From Batrachochytrium dendrobatidis JAM81 (Eukaryota; Chytridiomycota; Chytridiomycetes; Rhizophydiales), in contig NW_006281104.1 of NCBI RefSeq assembly GCF_000203795.2, positions 228,278 through 292,277 of the forward strand: a DNA stretch of 64,000 bases. Direction: 5' to 3'. Below are positions 22,451-34,164 of the stretch, piece after piece (the stretch's first letter is position 1; the number at the start of each line of letters is the position of its first letter). The position numbers and the translations under genes were made by a program. Under the pieces are notes generated by a model. The model had not been told where the DNA came from, ran no database searches, and was given only the letters and a program-made list of their open reading frames with translations.

Positions 22451-24035
22451 ATGGACAAGATTAAGGAGGTAAGTACTTTGTCATGGACTTGTCTGTATTG
22501 CTATGACTGAGTTGATAGAAATGTGAGCATGGTGTATTACCACAATAGATTGATGCAAGATATCTGTACTCTTGAGTATCTGGAGTGAATGAACTGGAAC
22601 AGTGGCAATAGCTGCAAAACAATTGTAGCTACTGCCAGCTGTATTACCAGAGAGTTCTAATAATAGAGCTGGGGAGAAGACAGTGCTATACACTGTGATT
22701 ATATGAGGGTAATGCCTGCATATGCCAGCTGGTCGTTTGGGTGGAGGCTGGCCAGCAGTGGGCGTCGCGCAGCCATCACTCGACCCACATGCCGCTATAC
22801 TAGATTGGGTTGTGCTATGATAGTTGGCCGAGACTAGTATATGCCATGTAGGCTTTTTGTAAAATGAGCCGATTACCTGCTGCTTTCAATCATCCTGCTA
22901 AAAGGTCAACAATGCATCCACACCCCTTATAATTGTGACGAGGCCGTTGACTAACAGTCGGCTATTTTGTCGACTCTGTCTATATAGAAACTTGAGAAAC
23001 TTAGGATCGAGGCCGATACTAGCATTTCTCGTGCTGAAAAGGCAGAGCTTGAGGTTAAAGAGCTCAAGGCAGAGCTTGCCAAGAAGGAGACTGAAGTCCA
23101 GACTTTCCAAAACAAGATCTCTCTTTTGCAGATGGATCTCGAAAGAGCCGAAAAACGTGCTGACGAGGTATGCATATACTCTGTTTTTTATACAATACAT
23201 TGATGGCGATTGAAATCCCCTTGCAAGTAGAGTGTGCCTATTGATGTATCAACATTCCCTTGCCTCAATTGATGCATATCAACGTGATGGCTTGTTGGGT
23301 AGTCCAGATATATAATGGTATTATGGATTATCGTATCAGATGCCTGTTTGATGGCCATTATCTGGGCTACCATTATAATTTTGGTACATCTTTAATAGAT
23401 ATCCATGCAACCCCACCAAGCATGCTTTTTTGCCATCCAACTCCATTGGTTTGAGAGTTACTATTGTAATTGAATTAAAATGACGCACAATTTGCAAATA
23501 TTGAAATGTCGAGTCAAGCGACTGCTTTCAAAGTCGATTGGAATACATTCCGATATTAGATATCAGAGCCTCTGGATATATAATTGTCAACAACTTTTAT
23601 CCAAATCTTGTTTTCAACCTTTTAATTTAACCATGTTATTTTGAAAATTGTAGAACAAGGTAAAGAAGGCAGAGAGCGACAAGGGTGATTCTGTCAAGGA
23701 GGCTCTTGAGCGAAAGCTCCAGATGCTTGAAAAGCAGCTTGACGACAAGGAACACGACCGCAAAGAATCAATTGAAAAGTACGCCATTTATATGCATGCC
23801 AAATATGATTTTACATTGATGTTTGCATCTAACCTATTTATATTAAATCAACAACTGCTTGATCTAATGTAGATCTCGTGCTCTTGAACTCCACGCTGAA
23901 ACTCACGAGCGCAAGGCTAAACAGATTGATGCTGAACGTCAAGATTTTGAACGCCGTCTTGATGAAATGACCAAAAAGTACGAGCATGTCAAGGCAGAGC
24001 TCGATCAAACATTAAAGGACCTCGAGGGACTTTAG
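22451..24035 (+). CDS. Tropomyosin
   Basis: Four exons (22451-22468, 22988-23167, 23654-23778, 23873-24035) join in frame to exactly 161 residues, the length of fission yeast Cdc8 tropomyosin. The protein is one unbroken coiled coil from MDKIKEKLEKLRIEAD to the end DLEGL, rich in Glu, Lys and Ala with regular heptads and no Pro. It would bind along actin filaments in rings and cables. The first exon holds only six codons. Introns 1 and 2 are long for this window (519 and 486 bp). The acidic start lacks an extra basic leader, which fits an acetylated N-terminus. Confidence 0.92.
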
Positions 24036-24461
24036 ATCTTGCTCTACTGCCGCTACTTTCTAAAATCTGCTTACTTATGTCTCAACTTTTTACTTTTTGT
24101 GCGACTGTAATACATTTCTGTCTCTACTTTGAGAGTGATGAAGTCTTTATTGCATCTAAAAGTCTTTATTCTTTCTGTCTGCTATTGCAATAAATGGAGT
24201 TGTTTCTTTACTGTCATTTTTATTCTGAAATGTACAACTTTGGTTTCAATGAATGACCTTGCAGTCAAGCTGGCATTTTTTTATCACTTTAGTGGTACTA
24301 GCAGATGACTTGCAGTGCCAGATGAAATCCATAGACGCCTGCTTAAATATCACACAGTTATGCTTGTCCTGCATAGTTTTACCAAAAGCAAGGCCATCAA
24401 TCACTCACTAATATAATAAAATTACAAACGCATTAAACACTAAATCGTGAATCATGATTAT
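24036..24461. other. Intergenic, 3' flank
   Basis: T-rich 3' region of the tropomyosin gene, then featureless AT-rich DNA up to a MITE. Confidence 0.5.
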
Positions 24462-24946
24462 ATAGAGCCATATTCACGTAAAATGAAAGACTAAATAAAA
24501 GTAAAAGTATAATAAACAGTCTCATGACATGATTGGTGTCAAATCTACTGGAAAATATTGTGACTTTGAAACTCTTTAGTCTATTGGTCTTCTGATGACT
24601 GACGCAAAAATAACTGCAGTCTGTTTTCTTGAACTAAAACGCGAATGTATCTGATTAGAGTACAACAAGAATGAGTTTATACATATTTAAAATCAGTCAA
24701 GCCCAAATATGAATTGCAATACATGAATCTGGCAATTGTACAATGTATAGATATGCCAAAAATCTGAATTTAAAACCATAGTTTGATGTTGTGTTTATTA
24801 AAGAATCGAAAATGTCTTGGAAAAGCAGTCAATTCCTAGCAAGAGGATACAATAAATACTCAACGATTATATGTTCTGGAGCGGAATAGAGGCTCTGACT
24901 ACAAAATAAATACAGAAAAGTGTTTCATTTTGTGAATACAGCTATA
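24462..24946. mobile_element. MITE copy b, overlapping a stop codon
   Basis: The left end is GAGCCATATTCACGTAAAATG and the right end CATTTTGTGAATACAGCTAT. The interior closely follows the copy at 31979 (AAGACTAAATAAAAGT, GATTGGTGTCAAAT, TGACTGACGCAAAAA). Its right inverted repeat contains the stop codon of the minus-strand gene that ends at 24942. Confidence 0.8.
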
Positions 24947-25967
24947 AAACTCTTTCCAATGAAGTCTCTGATGCATCGAATGACTGAGAAAACCCTGATG
25001 CGTAGCTTTGATTCAAAAAACTAAGCATTTCACCATTGGTAGCCGCATGAAATACTTTAGATGGATCCTTCTCGGTCCAAAACAGTGTTTTTGTTGCTCT
25101 GGTCTTGAGTTTATAAGCAAGTTGGATATAATCTGAAATGAGTTGTGGCAAGGTATCCTTTGTATGAGTAGCGATAACTTCAGATGGACGACCTACAGAA
25201 GGAAGGCGACTGTGTTGAATAAAATCATGTGATGATGTACTAGAGTCTAGTGCTGCTATTTGTGCGATTCGGGCCTCTATGGTGTCGACAGAGGCTTGAA
25301 TAGAAAGTGTTGAGAATTGCGGATTTGGACGAGTAGTATCTTCAATTTCATAGATTTGAGTTAAAAATGGATTATTATACAAAGGTCAAATGCATTCATC
25401 AACAGTACCTGCAGCAGTATCGTGAGCCAACACATCCTGCATTCGATATACCAATGGATCCAAATGATCGATATGCTTTTGCACCAATTCTTTGTAAGCG
25501 CATAAAGCAGTATACATGGATGCAACGCATTCTTTTAAATCCGTGACAGTTTGGGTTTGTTGCTTGAGGGCTATCATTTGAGCCCGCAGTTCTTGCTCTA
25601 GGTCATGCACCAAGTCATTGCGTGTTGCTGATGCTGTTTCTGCCTCGGACAAAAGCACGGCAAAACGGCGCTTATCCAAGAGAGCGTTATTACGCTCTTC
25701 TTCGACCTGGCGAAGGCGGTAAAGAGCTGATTCTTTGGATGTTGGGCTGGGCAAATTTAAATCAGGATTATCGATAATTCGAGGTTGAGATGGTGGAGCA
25801 TATGGAAACATGGAACTCGCTGGGCTGGCGGGATGGTGCTGGTTAGAATGGTCGCGAGGATCTGATATCAATGTATGGCCATCTGCCTTGTCAGATGCTT
25901 GCGACTTTTTTGGAATTTGACTGGATTGTGTAGCCGGTGTAATTTGTTTTGATGCTCCCGACCCCAT
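24942..25967 (-). CDS. Coiled-coil protein with probable N-myristoylation signal
   Basis: Two exons (25967-25409 and 25339-24942) with a 69-bp intron join in frame to 318 residues. The start at 25967 gives MGSGASKQ, a good N-myristoylation signal (Gly2, Ser6). An in-frame upstream start at 26024 would bury it. A disordered Ser/Pro/Gln stretch is followed by a coiled coil of about 100 residues (ALYRLRQVEEERNNALL onward). The C-terminal half is Ser/Thr-rich and ends ASETSLERVL. The last two codons and the TAG stop lie in the inverted repeat of a MITE. Attachment to the inner face of a membrane is inferred from the signal. I do not recognise the family. Confidence 0.7.
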
Positions 25968-26515
25968 TCCTATAGATGGTATTCGAGTCAGTGCTATAAT
26001 GAGACGCTGTACTGAGCTTGTCAATCAATGCGTGCTGGTTTGATAAAGACACTGCAATAGTGATGATTTGTGCAGATGGTGATATCTGCTACTTTGTGGT
26101 TTGGCGAGTAGAGTATAATCAGCTTGTTTTTTGAAATAAATTTAGACTGGAATCTCGACAAATTGCGTGTTGCCGATATTCTTACAATGGAATTGCATGT
26201 ACAAAAGTCTATTGAAGAGATGTGGTCAAAGATCATGCTATAATCTAGAGTTGACAACTTGGTATTCTTATAAGCCAATGAATTAAACCATTGCATCCCG
26301 ACATCTGTTTAATCGATACCAAATATACTGTTTAGAAAACTTGGCAAGCGTATCTCCAAGTAGCGTATATGAATATATATTCATGAATGTATAGATTCCT
26401 ATTAGAGAATTATCCAGTGAAATGACGGACAGTTGAGAGAATCAATTCAAGCAAAGCAATGCGATTTCCAGGTTTCTTCATAATAGCTCAACACTTGTAT
26501 TTCCACCATTAGAAC
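25968..26515. other. Divergent intergenic region
   Basis: Separates the starts of a minus-strand and a plus-strand gene. It should hold both promoters; I see no distinct element. A 91-codon minus-strand open stretch here looks random. Confidence 0.5.
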
Positions 26516-28674
26516 ATGCTGACTGCAAGGTCTCGTAATCACAGTCAAAGTGCAAGTAGCAGCAATACTGTATCAAACACTTCTTCCAGAACTACTGTCA
26601 AAGACGAGTCTAATGCGAGATCATTGTCTGGCTTAAAACCAAAACCAGTTTTTGTTAAACCGTCCGATGTAGTCTCTGTTGCAACCCATTCCTCCAGGTA
26701 AAACCATGTCTAGTTAGGCCATGTGTCCATAGAACTGTTTATTGTATTCTGAACAGTTTAAATTGTACACTTAGATCTGGTCTGCTTGCCTCCAAAACAC
26801 CAAAGTCTTCATCTTGGCACTCTGCCGTGACAGGCACAGAGTAAGCAACAGTGTTGAGCTAGCTATTTATGCACTTGGATTCTATCCATATTTTATAACC
26901 TGCCATGCGTTTTATATCTTTAGCAATACTGAGCAATTAGCAAGTAGTCGCCCTTTATCCAATCAGACTTTCGCAACTTCTACTCTAGGATCAGCATGTG
27001 CTTCACAGTCCAGACTTCCTGTTCTCAAAAAAAAGCAAGTATGTTCAACTATTTTTCGATTTGATTGCATGGCAAATTACACCTTCATCTGTAGTTGTAT
27101 ATAGTTTGAAACCAATGCTAATTATGCTTTTTATCAAGTCTTCTGTCCGACCCGTTCCAGATTTTGCTAAACTACATAAAACTTGGGAGTCAAAGCTAGC
27201 ATCAGGGAAATCAATCAAGTCTTCATCGCAAGATATCACAACTTCAAATAAACTTTTTGAAAAAAGCACCAGTAATAATGGTGCATGTAGCTTTCCTTCA
27301 AGTGCCGATTCTGATATTGTCCCCAAATCTGCTGCTTATCGGAAACCCACACCATTTGCCATACAGACAAATCAACAAAAAAGTCAACTACTTGAACCAA
27401 AAGCATCAACACCATTACTTTCTACAACTGGATCAGCAACATTGAAAAACGATACCAAACCATCCCAGGCTGTTTCAACTCAACACAACACTGTCCACTC
27501 ACCCCACAATGAGGAATTCAACAATGCTTCTTTGGCCAATATTCTTACAAGCACATCTTCTCACGAGCTGGATATGGCCCATTCAGATGATATTGAAACT
27601 CGATCGTATGGCGTGCTGAAGCGTCGGACAACTTTGGCTCAACTAAGCAATTTTTCTGAAAAGTATTCTGCCGAAGATACTGGCTCTAGCACTAGAGGAA
27701 ATAGAAGAGTCGGAGAAATCGCTAGTACAATTCAGCATGTAAGTCTGCTTGTTGCCACTATCCGGCTGTTAGACTGATAATTACATCATGCTTGAAATCA
27801 ATATTAGTTTTGTATTGAACTTGATGTGTTATTCTAGGAAGATCTGCGAGTACTCAAGCGTACTTCTCTTTTTCAAGCTCCGATACGAGTTGCTCGCAAA
27901 CCATCTCATATTGAGCTTTCTCGAAAAAATAATGATCTATTAGGACCTTTGGTCTCTGCCGAAAAAGAACTGACAATTACTTCTCAGCAGCAAGAACTAC
28001 AACGGTATCCAGCCAGACTACTTGGGCAGGCATCACGTACCCCAAACGCATCCAAGATCGCCACACTACCCTTCACACCACGAACTTTTGCCAACAAGGA
28101 TCTAGCGAGAGCGTTGGGGAAAGCGCTGATGGAAACTTCGACACCTCCCGCGCGAGAGCCAACTACACCCCGCCAGAGTATGTTTGGTGGGGTACAAAGC
28201 AGTTTGAACACTACTTTGTCTACAGATACAGCTCCTTTGCATTATGATCAAGGACGGGGATATGCATTTAGCGTTCAAACTGAGCAATCAAATCTTGTTC
28301 TCACTCAGTATCAGCCGCCTAGCACCATTTCAAGCCATCCTGATTCAATAGTCGAAAAAACAGTGCAGATATCAAAGCCTCGGGGGCAACTTCCTAATCC
28401 ATTTGATGTACTTGGAATCACACCACATTCGACTTTTTCCTGGACAAACTCTACATTGCTTTCCAAGGGGTCATACACTGGGCTGCCTGAAGGTGAAGAC
28501 ATTAAATTAGAAACATTTTCTTATTCTGCAGCGAACGGCTTGAATACATCTTTTGATCCACCATCATGCACAGATGACTCGTCTACAATTGCATCATTGC
28601 AGAGCGAGTTGGATAAATTGACATCGATGGAAGAAGCATTAATGCGAGAGCTAGAACACGAGACTTTATCCTAG
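26516..28674 (+). CDS. Ser/Thr-rich protein of 599 residues, unknown
   Basis: Five exons (26516-26697, 26775-26840, 26924-27038, 27139-27738, 27838-28674) join in frame. The protein is largely disordered and rich in Ser, Thr, Pro and Lys. It contains a short ordered-looking motif, RPVPDFAKLHKTW, and an acidic C-terminal helix (LQSELDKLTSMEEALMRELE). Several S/T-P sites suggest phosphorylation by proline-directed kinases. The PDFxxLHxxW motif recalls short motifs in spindle-associated proteins, but that is only an impression and I assign no function. Confidence 0.7.
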
Positions 28675-28699
28675 CCATGACAGATACTTGACATTTACG

Positions 28700-28774
28700 G
28701 CTAGCAACAGTGGGGATGAGAACGGAGAGATGAAATAAAATAAAATTTCAGCAACCATCCCCATTGTCGCTAGC
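28700..28774. mobile_element. 75-bp palindromic mini-element
   Basis: GCTAGCAACAGTGGGGATG at the left is answered by its inverse at the right (28756-28774) with two mismatches in 19 bases. The middle (GAGAACGGAGAGATGAAATA) resembles the sequence at 21280-21330. It begins 26 bp after a stop codon and could fold as a long hairpin in the 3' transcript. Confidence 0.6.
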
Positions 28775-28983
28775 TGTGAGGAGTTGGTTTGGCAGTGGTG
28801 CATTCAAAATCTCTATCTGCATGGTATCTTGCTGTCACTTTAGAAACCAAATGAATATACTGTTGTATAAACGAAACAAGATCAAAACAGTTGTATTTTC
28901 CAGTGGGTTTAAACTAACTAGAATTCACCATTTACTAGCATTTTAAATGCAAATCATCGATTTGGGTTTAGACTGGAAATTAA

Positions 28984-29393
28984 CAACCGTATTCACGTAA
29001 AATGGAACATCAAAGTCGAAATACATGATAAACAGTTAATTTCATGTTTGATTGGTGCCAACCTTACTGCACAATATTGTTTTATAAACTCATTAATTCA
29101 CTGGTTTTCTCCATGTTCATTCTTGTATAAAAATACATTCCACATCTTTTCAACCTTCAAAACAAGCATTTAAACTAAACACCAAGTGACTGAATGGAAA
29201 CAACTGTTGCACTCCTGAGATGTTCTTTTGGGCTAGATCGCAAAACTATGTGATGTTAGGATACAACAGAGTTTCAATAAAAGAAATAATCAATTTCCAA
29301 CAACAACGAATATGTAACCATTATTTATTCCAAGACAATCATTACAAAATCAATACAAAAAAGTGTTTCATTTTACGTGAATACGACTGTAAT
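28984..29393. mobile_element. MITE copy c
   Basis: The left end is ACCGTATTCACGTAAAATGG and the right end CATTTTACGTGAATACGACTG, nearly exact inverses. It lies between two plus-strand genes, 171 bp before RBM18. Confidence 0.8.
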
Positions 29394-29563
29394 TTTGTTT
29401 TAAATCATTCAACATTGTGTCCTGCTAGTCTTATTGCATCGTATATTACCTGCAATGCCTCCCCAACCATCACTTGGTCAGAATGACTTATCCAAGGTTA
29501 GAGTGTCAAGTCCATTTCCAACCCAATACTTGGCTGTAATGATGACCCTATTGTGATGCCATC

Positions 29564-30489
29564 ATGAATAATGAAGCACTTGAAAAGAAACCAATACTAA
29601 CGCTCTCATTCCAGGCCAAGAAATCATCCACTGTAACTAATGCCGAATCAAGTGTCGAAATACAACCAAGCAAAGCAGAACCCTCACCACGACTCTACGT
29701 GGGCAACTTTACAGACAAAGTAACTGAATATACCATCATGAAGCTATTTGAAGAATATGGCAAAATTGCTCGGATTGATTATCTATGGCATCAAGAAGGT
29801 CCAAAGCATGGAATGCCTCGTGGATATTGCTTTGTAGAGATGGATTCTGTCGAGGTAGTGTTGGATTGTAGTTTTTTAAAATAGTTGTATACAAATCCGA
29901 GTTTTATGCTTTGTTAGCATATCTAGTGTATCGTGAAACTAAACCATGTGTATGTTGACATGTGTATGGCTTCAAGGATGCAGGCCGAGCCTTGGCTGCT
30001 CTCAATCGCAAAGTGGTTGCTGGAAGACCACTTTCAGTAGCCTATTCTGCAGCCAAATCTGAAGTGCCAGAGAGTGATGGACTAACTGGCTGGCAACGAC
30101 GAGCTGCAAAGGAGGCTCAGACAGCTGCGATTGCATCCGTCAATCAAAAACTACAAGTAAAGCCAAATATGGGTGGATCCATTGAAAGTAAAATCAAAAC
30201 TCTCGAACGCAAACTAGCTCAAATTCAGCAAACAGTCAACTCGTCATCTATTTTAAATACCGAAGATGTGATTTCTCGGCCTGCCACATCAAGATACAAA
30301 ACCATGCATGCGTCTAAACGGGATCACAGCTTTGAAATTGGACAGTATAGACAGCAATATGCAGAACGAACACACCAAAGCCGACAAAATGGACACGGGT
30401 GGAAAATGACTGGTCAGGAATTATCAAACACAGTCAACTCATCTCGGGGGAAGTCATCTCGGTATCACCCAATTTCTAGACCAAAATAA
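29564..30489 (+). CDS. RBM18: RBM18-like RNA-binding protein
   Basis: Two exons (29564-29854 and 29977-30489) give 267 residues. A single RRM begins at about residue 44 with RNP2 LYVGNF and RNP1 GYCFVEM. The segments KVTEYTIMKLFEEYGKI and the HxxG...PRGYCFVxM block match animal RBM18, as does the later helix SIESKIKTLERKLAQI. The basic, Ser/Gln-rich tail is longer than in human RBM18 (about 190 residues). The intron splits the RRM between beta-3 and the last helix. The role in RNA metabolism is not defined even in animals. Confidence 0.85.
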
Positions 30490-30550
30490 ACTTGTTCTTT
30501 AAAACTATTGCTCAATATTAGTCCTGTATTTCTGGCAAAAGTGCCGAGTT

Positions 30551-30558
30551 AAAAAAAA
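30551..30558 (-). terminator. Pol III terminator of tRNA-Cys
   Basis: Eight consecutive A on the plus strand, i.e. T8 directly after the tRNA on its own strand. Confidence 0.85.
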
Positions 30559-30629
30559 GGAGATTCACGGGATTGAACCATGGACCATTCGATTTGCAGT
30601 CGAATGCTCTACCGCTGAGCTAAACCTCC
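30559..30629 (-). tRNA. tRNA-Cys(GCA)
   Basis: A 71-nt cloverleaf on the minus strand: acceptor GGAGGTT/AATCTCC (one G-T pair), D arm GCTC/GAGC, anticodon stem TTCGA/TCGAA with loop CTGCAAA, and T arm with TTCAATC loop. No intron. It is identical to the plus-strand copy at 34007-34077. A run of eight T follows (30551-30558 on the plus strand as A), a good pol III terminator. Confidence 0.97.
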
Positions 30630-30948
30630 ATATTTTTTGAAATTTGTTTTATAAATATATTGTTGTATGTGTTTTGCAGTTTTGATCATCATAAACTTTT
30701 CTATTTTGCTGTCAAGGTTCAAAGGACACGTTGTTGATTAGTAGACTTGCTTAAAACTGACAACAGTCATATTCTTTGATATTGGTTGCTATGTATCTTG
30801 GTACACTTGGTGCTCCATTTACGTAAATACAACCATGCCGGTCAACATGGATTAGACTCAATTTGTATTTTATTGACTGTAAATATTTTTTTTTATTCAA
30901 ATGAAATAGGATTGCGATATCAATCAGTAGACAATATAAATACACGGA
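30630..30948. other. Intergenic with tRNA 5' flank and a MITE end
   Basis: The first 35 bp (5' flank of the tRNA) are nearly the same as upstream of the other tRNA-Cys, including a TATAAAAC-like box. A lone MITE terminus (CCATTTACGTAAATACAACC) lies near 30812-30838. The rest is featureless. Confidence 0.5.
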
Positions 30949-31736
30949 TTAATCACCATAAAGCACCATAATACCATCATACATGTTTTCAATCCAGCTA
31001 GTGATATTCAACAACAAACATGGCAGTAGCACGAATGTGGAGCTTTTTTGTTCAGGTCTTGAATCAATGTTGGTAACTACACGTAGTGCACTAGCAGCAG
31101 CAACAATCATCACGATTTGGATTACGGCAGTAACAAATCGACTTGCTCGACGCCATTTGGCTGCCATGGACTTGGATTTGGCAAGTACCTCGTTGTCATA
31201 GTGACCAAATGAAAGCACGACAGCAGCTAAACCACAACATCCATCCTCGGCCCCTGCAAGAAAATCTTCCTTTTTGCCATGACAGCTAAACAGGAAAAAA
31301 TAAAATGCAATGATTGTATCAAGGCCAACAATAACCATGGCTAGCATGGCGATAACGGATGCGCATCCAAGTTCGCTTTCATTTGGTAATGTAGTTGGTA
31401 GTAACAATGAATAGGAAATAATTATTTCGTAGCGAGTGGGTTGCACATCACCGTCGTTTCAATAAAAATGTAGCAAATATTAGATCCACTCGTACTATAT
31501 ACTTCAAAAATTCTCATATGGCAACAAGTCATGTCCACTTACGTGTATATTGTCCAATCTTGACCCAGATCATCAAAGCATACCAGAGGTAATACTTGTC
31601 GTTGACAACCAGTTCCAGTTCCTCCGCGATACTGCAGAAAATACAAGTCCATGCCATGTTTGAGAAGTGGTAGAACATTGGTGCCCATAACAGTAAAATA
31701 AAAAACTCCACGATGGAGCAGAGTGATGCTAACCAT
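30949..31736 (-). CDS. Small multi-pass membrane protein, unknown
   Basis: Two exons (31736-31543 and 31375-30949) with a 166-bp GT-AG intron join in frame to 206 residues. I see about four hydrophobic segments: near the N-terminus (GVFYFTVMGTNVLPLL), near residue 70 (VIAMLAMVIVGLDTIIAFYFF), a Cys/Gly-rich one (GCCGLAAVVLSFG), and near 150 (AVIQIVMIVAAASAL). Exon 1 is also open in a second frame with hydrophobic content. The chosen frame is the only one that joins to exon 2, because no other AG lies after the stop that bounds it. I recognise no family. Confidence 0.55.
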
Positions 31737-31978
31737 GATGGGTTAGCTGACGCTTAATGTCCAATTTTCCAAGTTTCTTTTCAATGCAATGTGGCACTGC
31801 AGAGTACTATTTGGTAGAGGTTGATATATACCAAGTAAAGGTTTTAGATAGACTTTTGTATCAGTGTCATTTCAAGTAGATAAACAACTTACAAAAGCTG
31901 GCTTTAATGCACTTTTACAATGATAAAAGGAAGAGTTTGAAACTCGAGATTGAAGTCGGAGTTTTGCTCATCACATTC

Positions 31979-32440
31979 ACCGCCATATTCACGTAAAATG
32001 AAAGACTAAATAAAAGTCAAAGTGTAATAAACAGTCATGAAATGATTGGTGTCAAATTTACTGGACAATACTGTATCCTCTAAACTTTCCACTTGACTGG
32101 TCTCCTGGTGACTGACGCAAAAACAGCCATTGCAGTCTTGTTTTCTTGAACTAAATCGTGAGTGTATCTGCAATTGTAAAGTTGTATTGACAGCAGTCAA
32201 ACTCAACATCTAGATTGCAATGTATGAATCTAGTGATTGTACAATGTGTGATTATGCAAAACAGGACAACCTCGATTCAAAACTATAGTCTGTGCGCATC
32301 GTATAATGTACATTGTGTTTTGAAGAATTGAGAATGCCTATTAAAGTAGGAAAGCAAGCGAGTGTTTGACCATGTTTATTCCAAAACAATCGCTGCAGAA
32401 TCAATGCAAGTATTATATTTTATGTGAATACAGTTGCAAG
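31979..32440. mobile_element. MITE copy d
   Basis: The left end is CGCCATATTCACGTAAAATG and the right end TATGTGAATACAGTTGC. The interior is close to copy b over most of its length. It lies between two minus-strand genes. Confidence 0.8.
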
Positions 32441-32556
32441 TGCTGATTTTTGTTATACTTGAGCTCATTAGAGAATATGAGTAGCTACAAGGTGTGTGTA
32501 TTGAATATTAGAACTAGCAGTATTTAAGCAAATACCAAATGCATTCCTGGAACAAG

Positions 32557-33725
32557 CTACAAAATATCAAAATGTCGACAAAGTAAAGCCTTCGAGGTAG
32601 ATGTACAAGTATTGTCTAGGTTTTCAACATTAGAGATTCCAGAAAGAATCTGCAATTCTTTCTCAAGAACAGGTTCAAAAACACAGACTCGAGAGTTTTC
32701 TAAAAGCTTGGTTGGCTCCAGTGTACGAAATGCAATCAGTCGTGACGATGAATCAGGGAGAGCAGATTCATCGGATGTATTCTGCGCTGGAGTACACACT
32801 GCAATGACAATATGTTCCATGCCGATTGGGTATGATAACTCGATCTTGTCGAGCACCCATTGATGATGATGAAATGCGTTGCCTAAATTAGTAAATTCAA
32901 TACTTGAGTTGGACTAAATTACAGCTACATTCACAAATAAAAACCAAAGTGCATAATAAATAGCAAGTCTCATGGAATGATTGGTGTCAGATCTACTGGA
33001 CAATATTGTGTCCTCTAAACTCTTTAATTGACTGGAATTTCTCATGATTAACATGGAAACAACTATTACAATCATTAGTTTCTTAAACTGAAACACAAGC
33101 GTATATGTGAAATTAGGATAGGGATGAGTTTGTGCAGAGTTTGATTAGCAACAATCAACCCCAATATCTGGGTTGTCTATTAAACAAGTCAATCTCTGAT
33201 AGGAAAACACAACAGATTTAACCATTGCATATTTCAAAACAATCACTGCAAGATAAACAGGTGTTCCATTTCCAACATTATTGAATCTACTCAATACCTC
33301 GAACAGACATTTCCGATAATCGACGCTTGAATCGATCAGAGAAGGTGCCCAAAGAACCAGATGCTCTATTTAAAATGAGTTAGCAGATATTCCAGCCTTG
33401 AAGATTGCTGTAATGGAAATCAGACGACTTTATACCCGACTTACAAATATTGTTCATGAGCCGAAATGCCATATTTTGATAAACCTATTGCTGGAATGTC
33501 TTTTGGAGGTGGAATACGGAGCTTCTTGGCAAACTTGGAGAGAGGCGAGGTGGAAGAATGTATAATGAATCTCTTGAAAGATGTCTTGCTAGGTACGGAT
33601 TGCTGAGTTTCAAGATGATCACTTTGAAAGGTATTTGACTCTTGTTCTTCTGATTGAATGATATCATCGCCAGATACATCAGTCTGTCGAGATGACTGGG
33701 TTTTTGGTATTATGAATCTGTTCAT
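32557..33725 (-). CDS. Unknown protein of 224 residues
   Basis: Three exons (33725-33445, 33365-33298, 32882-32557) join in frame. The N-terminal half is polar (MNRFIIPKTQSSRQ) with a conserved-looking block PPPKDIPAIGLSKYG. The middle exon gives a basic helix (SDRFKRRLSEMSVRG). The C-terminal part has alternating strands (MEHIVIAVCTP, SRLIAFRTLEP, SRVCVFEPV) as in a small alpha/beta domain and ends LCRHFDIL. Intron 2 (32883-33297) is almost filled by a MITE. I cannot name a family. Confidence 0.6.
32919..33285. mobile_element. MITE copy e, in an intron
   Basis: The left end is TTACAGCTACATTCAC. The interior matches copies b and d (GGAATGATTGGTGTCAGATC). The right end is decayed. It occupies most of intron 2 of the minus-strand gene at 32557-33725. 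Confidence 0.65.
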
Positions 33726-33784
33726 CAATGAGAGAGTCCAGCCAGCTATTGGAAACTGGGCTTGGCGAGGCCAGGAATTTTATA

Positions 33785-33952
33785 TTTATAGCCGTATTCA
33801 CGTAAATGAAATACTTTTCTGTAGTCGTTTTGCGATCAAGAAGTTCAAGACACAATGTTGTCCATCAAGTTTCATATAAATCGACATTCATCTTTTGATG
33901 AGATCATTATGTATTTTGGCACTTTTATTTGTTTCATTGCATGAATACAATA
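33785..33952. mobile_element. MITE copy f, short
   Basis: The left end TTATAGCCGTATTCACGTAA and the right end TTGCATGAATACAATAA enclose only about 170 bp. This looks like an internally deleted copy. Confidence 0.6.
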
Positions 33953-34006
33953 AATTCAATATGTAATACAAAAGAATATATACATAAAACGAATTTCAAA
34001 AAATAT

Positions 34007-34077
34007 GGAGGTTTAGCTCAGCGGTAGAGCATTCGACTGCAAATCGAATGGTCCATGGTTCAATCCCGTGAATCTCC
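34007..34077 (+). tRNA. tRNA-Cys(GCA), second copy
   Basis: Identical in all 71 bases to the minus-strand tRNA at 30559-30629. The anticodon GCA is at 34039-34041. The 5' flank (AATTTCAAAAAATAT) is also shared, while the 3' flank diverges after the T run. Confidence 0.97.
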
Positions 34078-34086
34078 TTTTTTTTA
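34078..34086 (+). terminator. Pol III terminator of tRNA-Cys
   Basis: A run of T starts directly after the tRNA and is followed by further T-rich sequence. Confidence 0.8.
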
Positions 34087-34164
34087 TTTTTAAACAATAT
34101 TGATGATGGCAGTGTTGTCATGTTATACTGCAGTCGTATATAGAGTATGGTTGAAAGTAATATA

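Noticed and set aside
31529..31711. An alternative hydrophobic frame in exon 1 of the small membrane protein
   Set aside because: It cannot be joined to exon 2: no AG gives the needed phase without a stop, while the other frame joins exactly.
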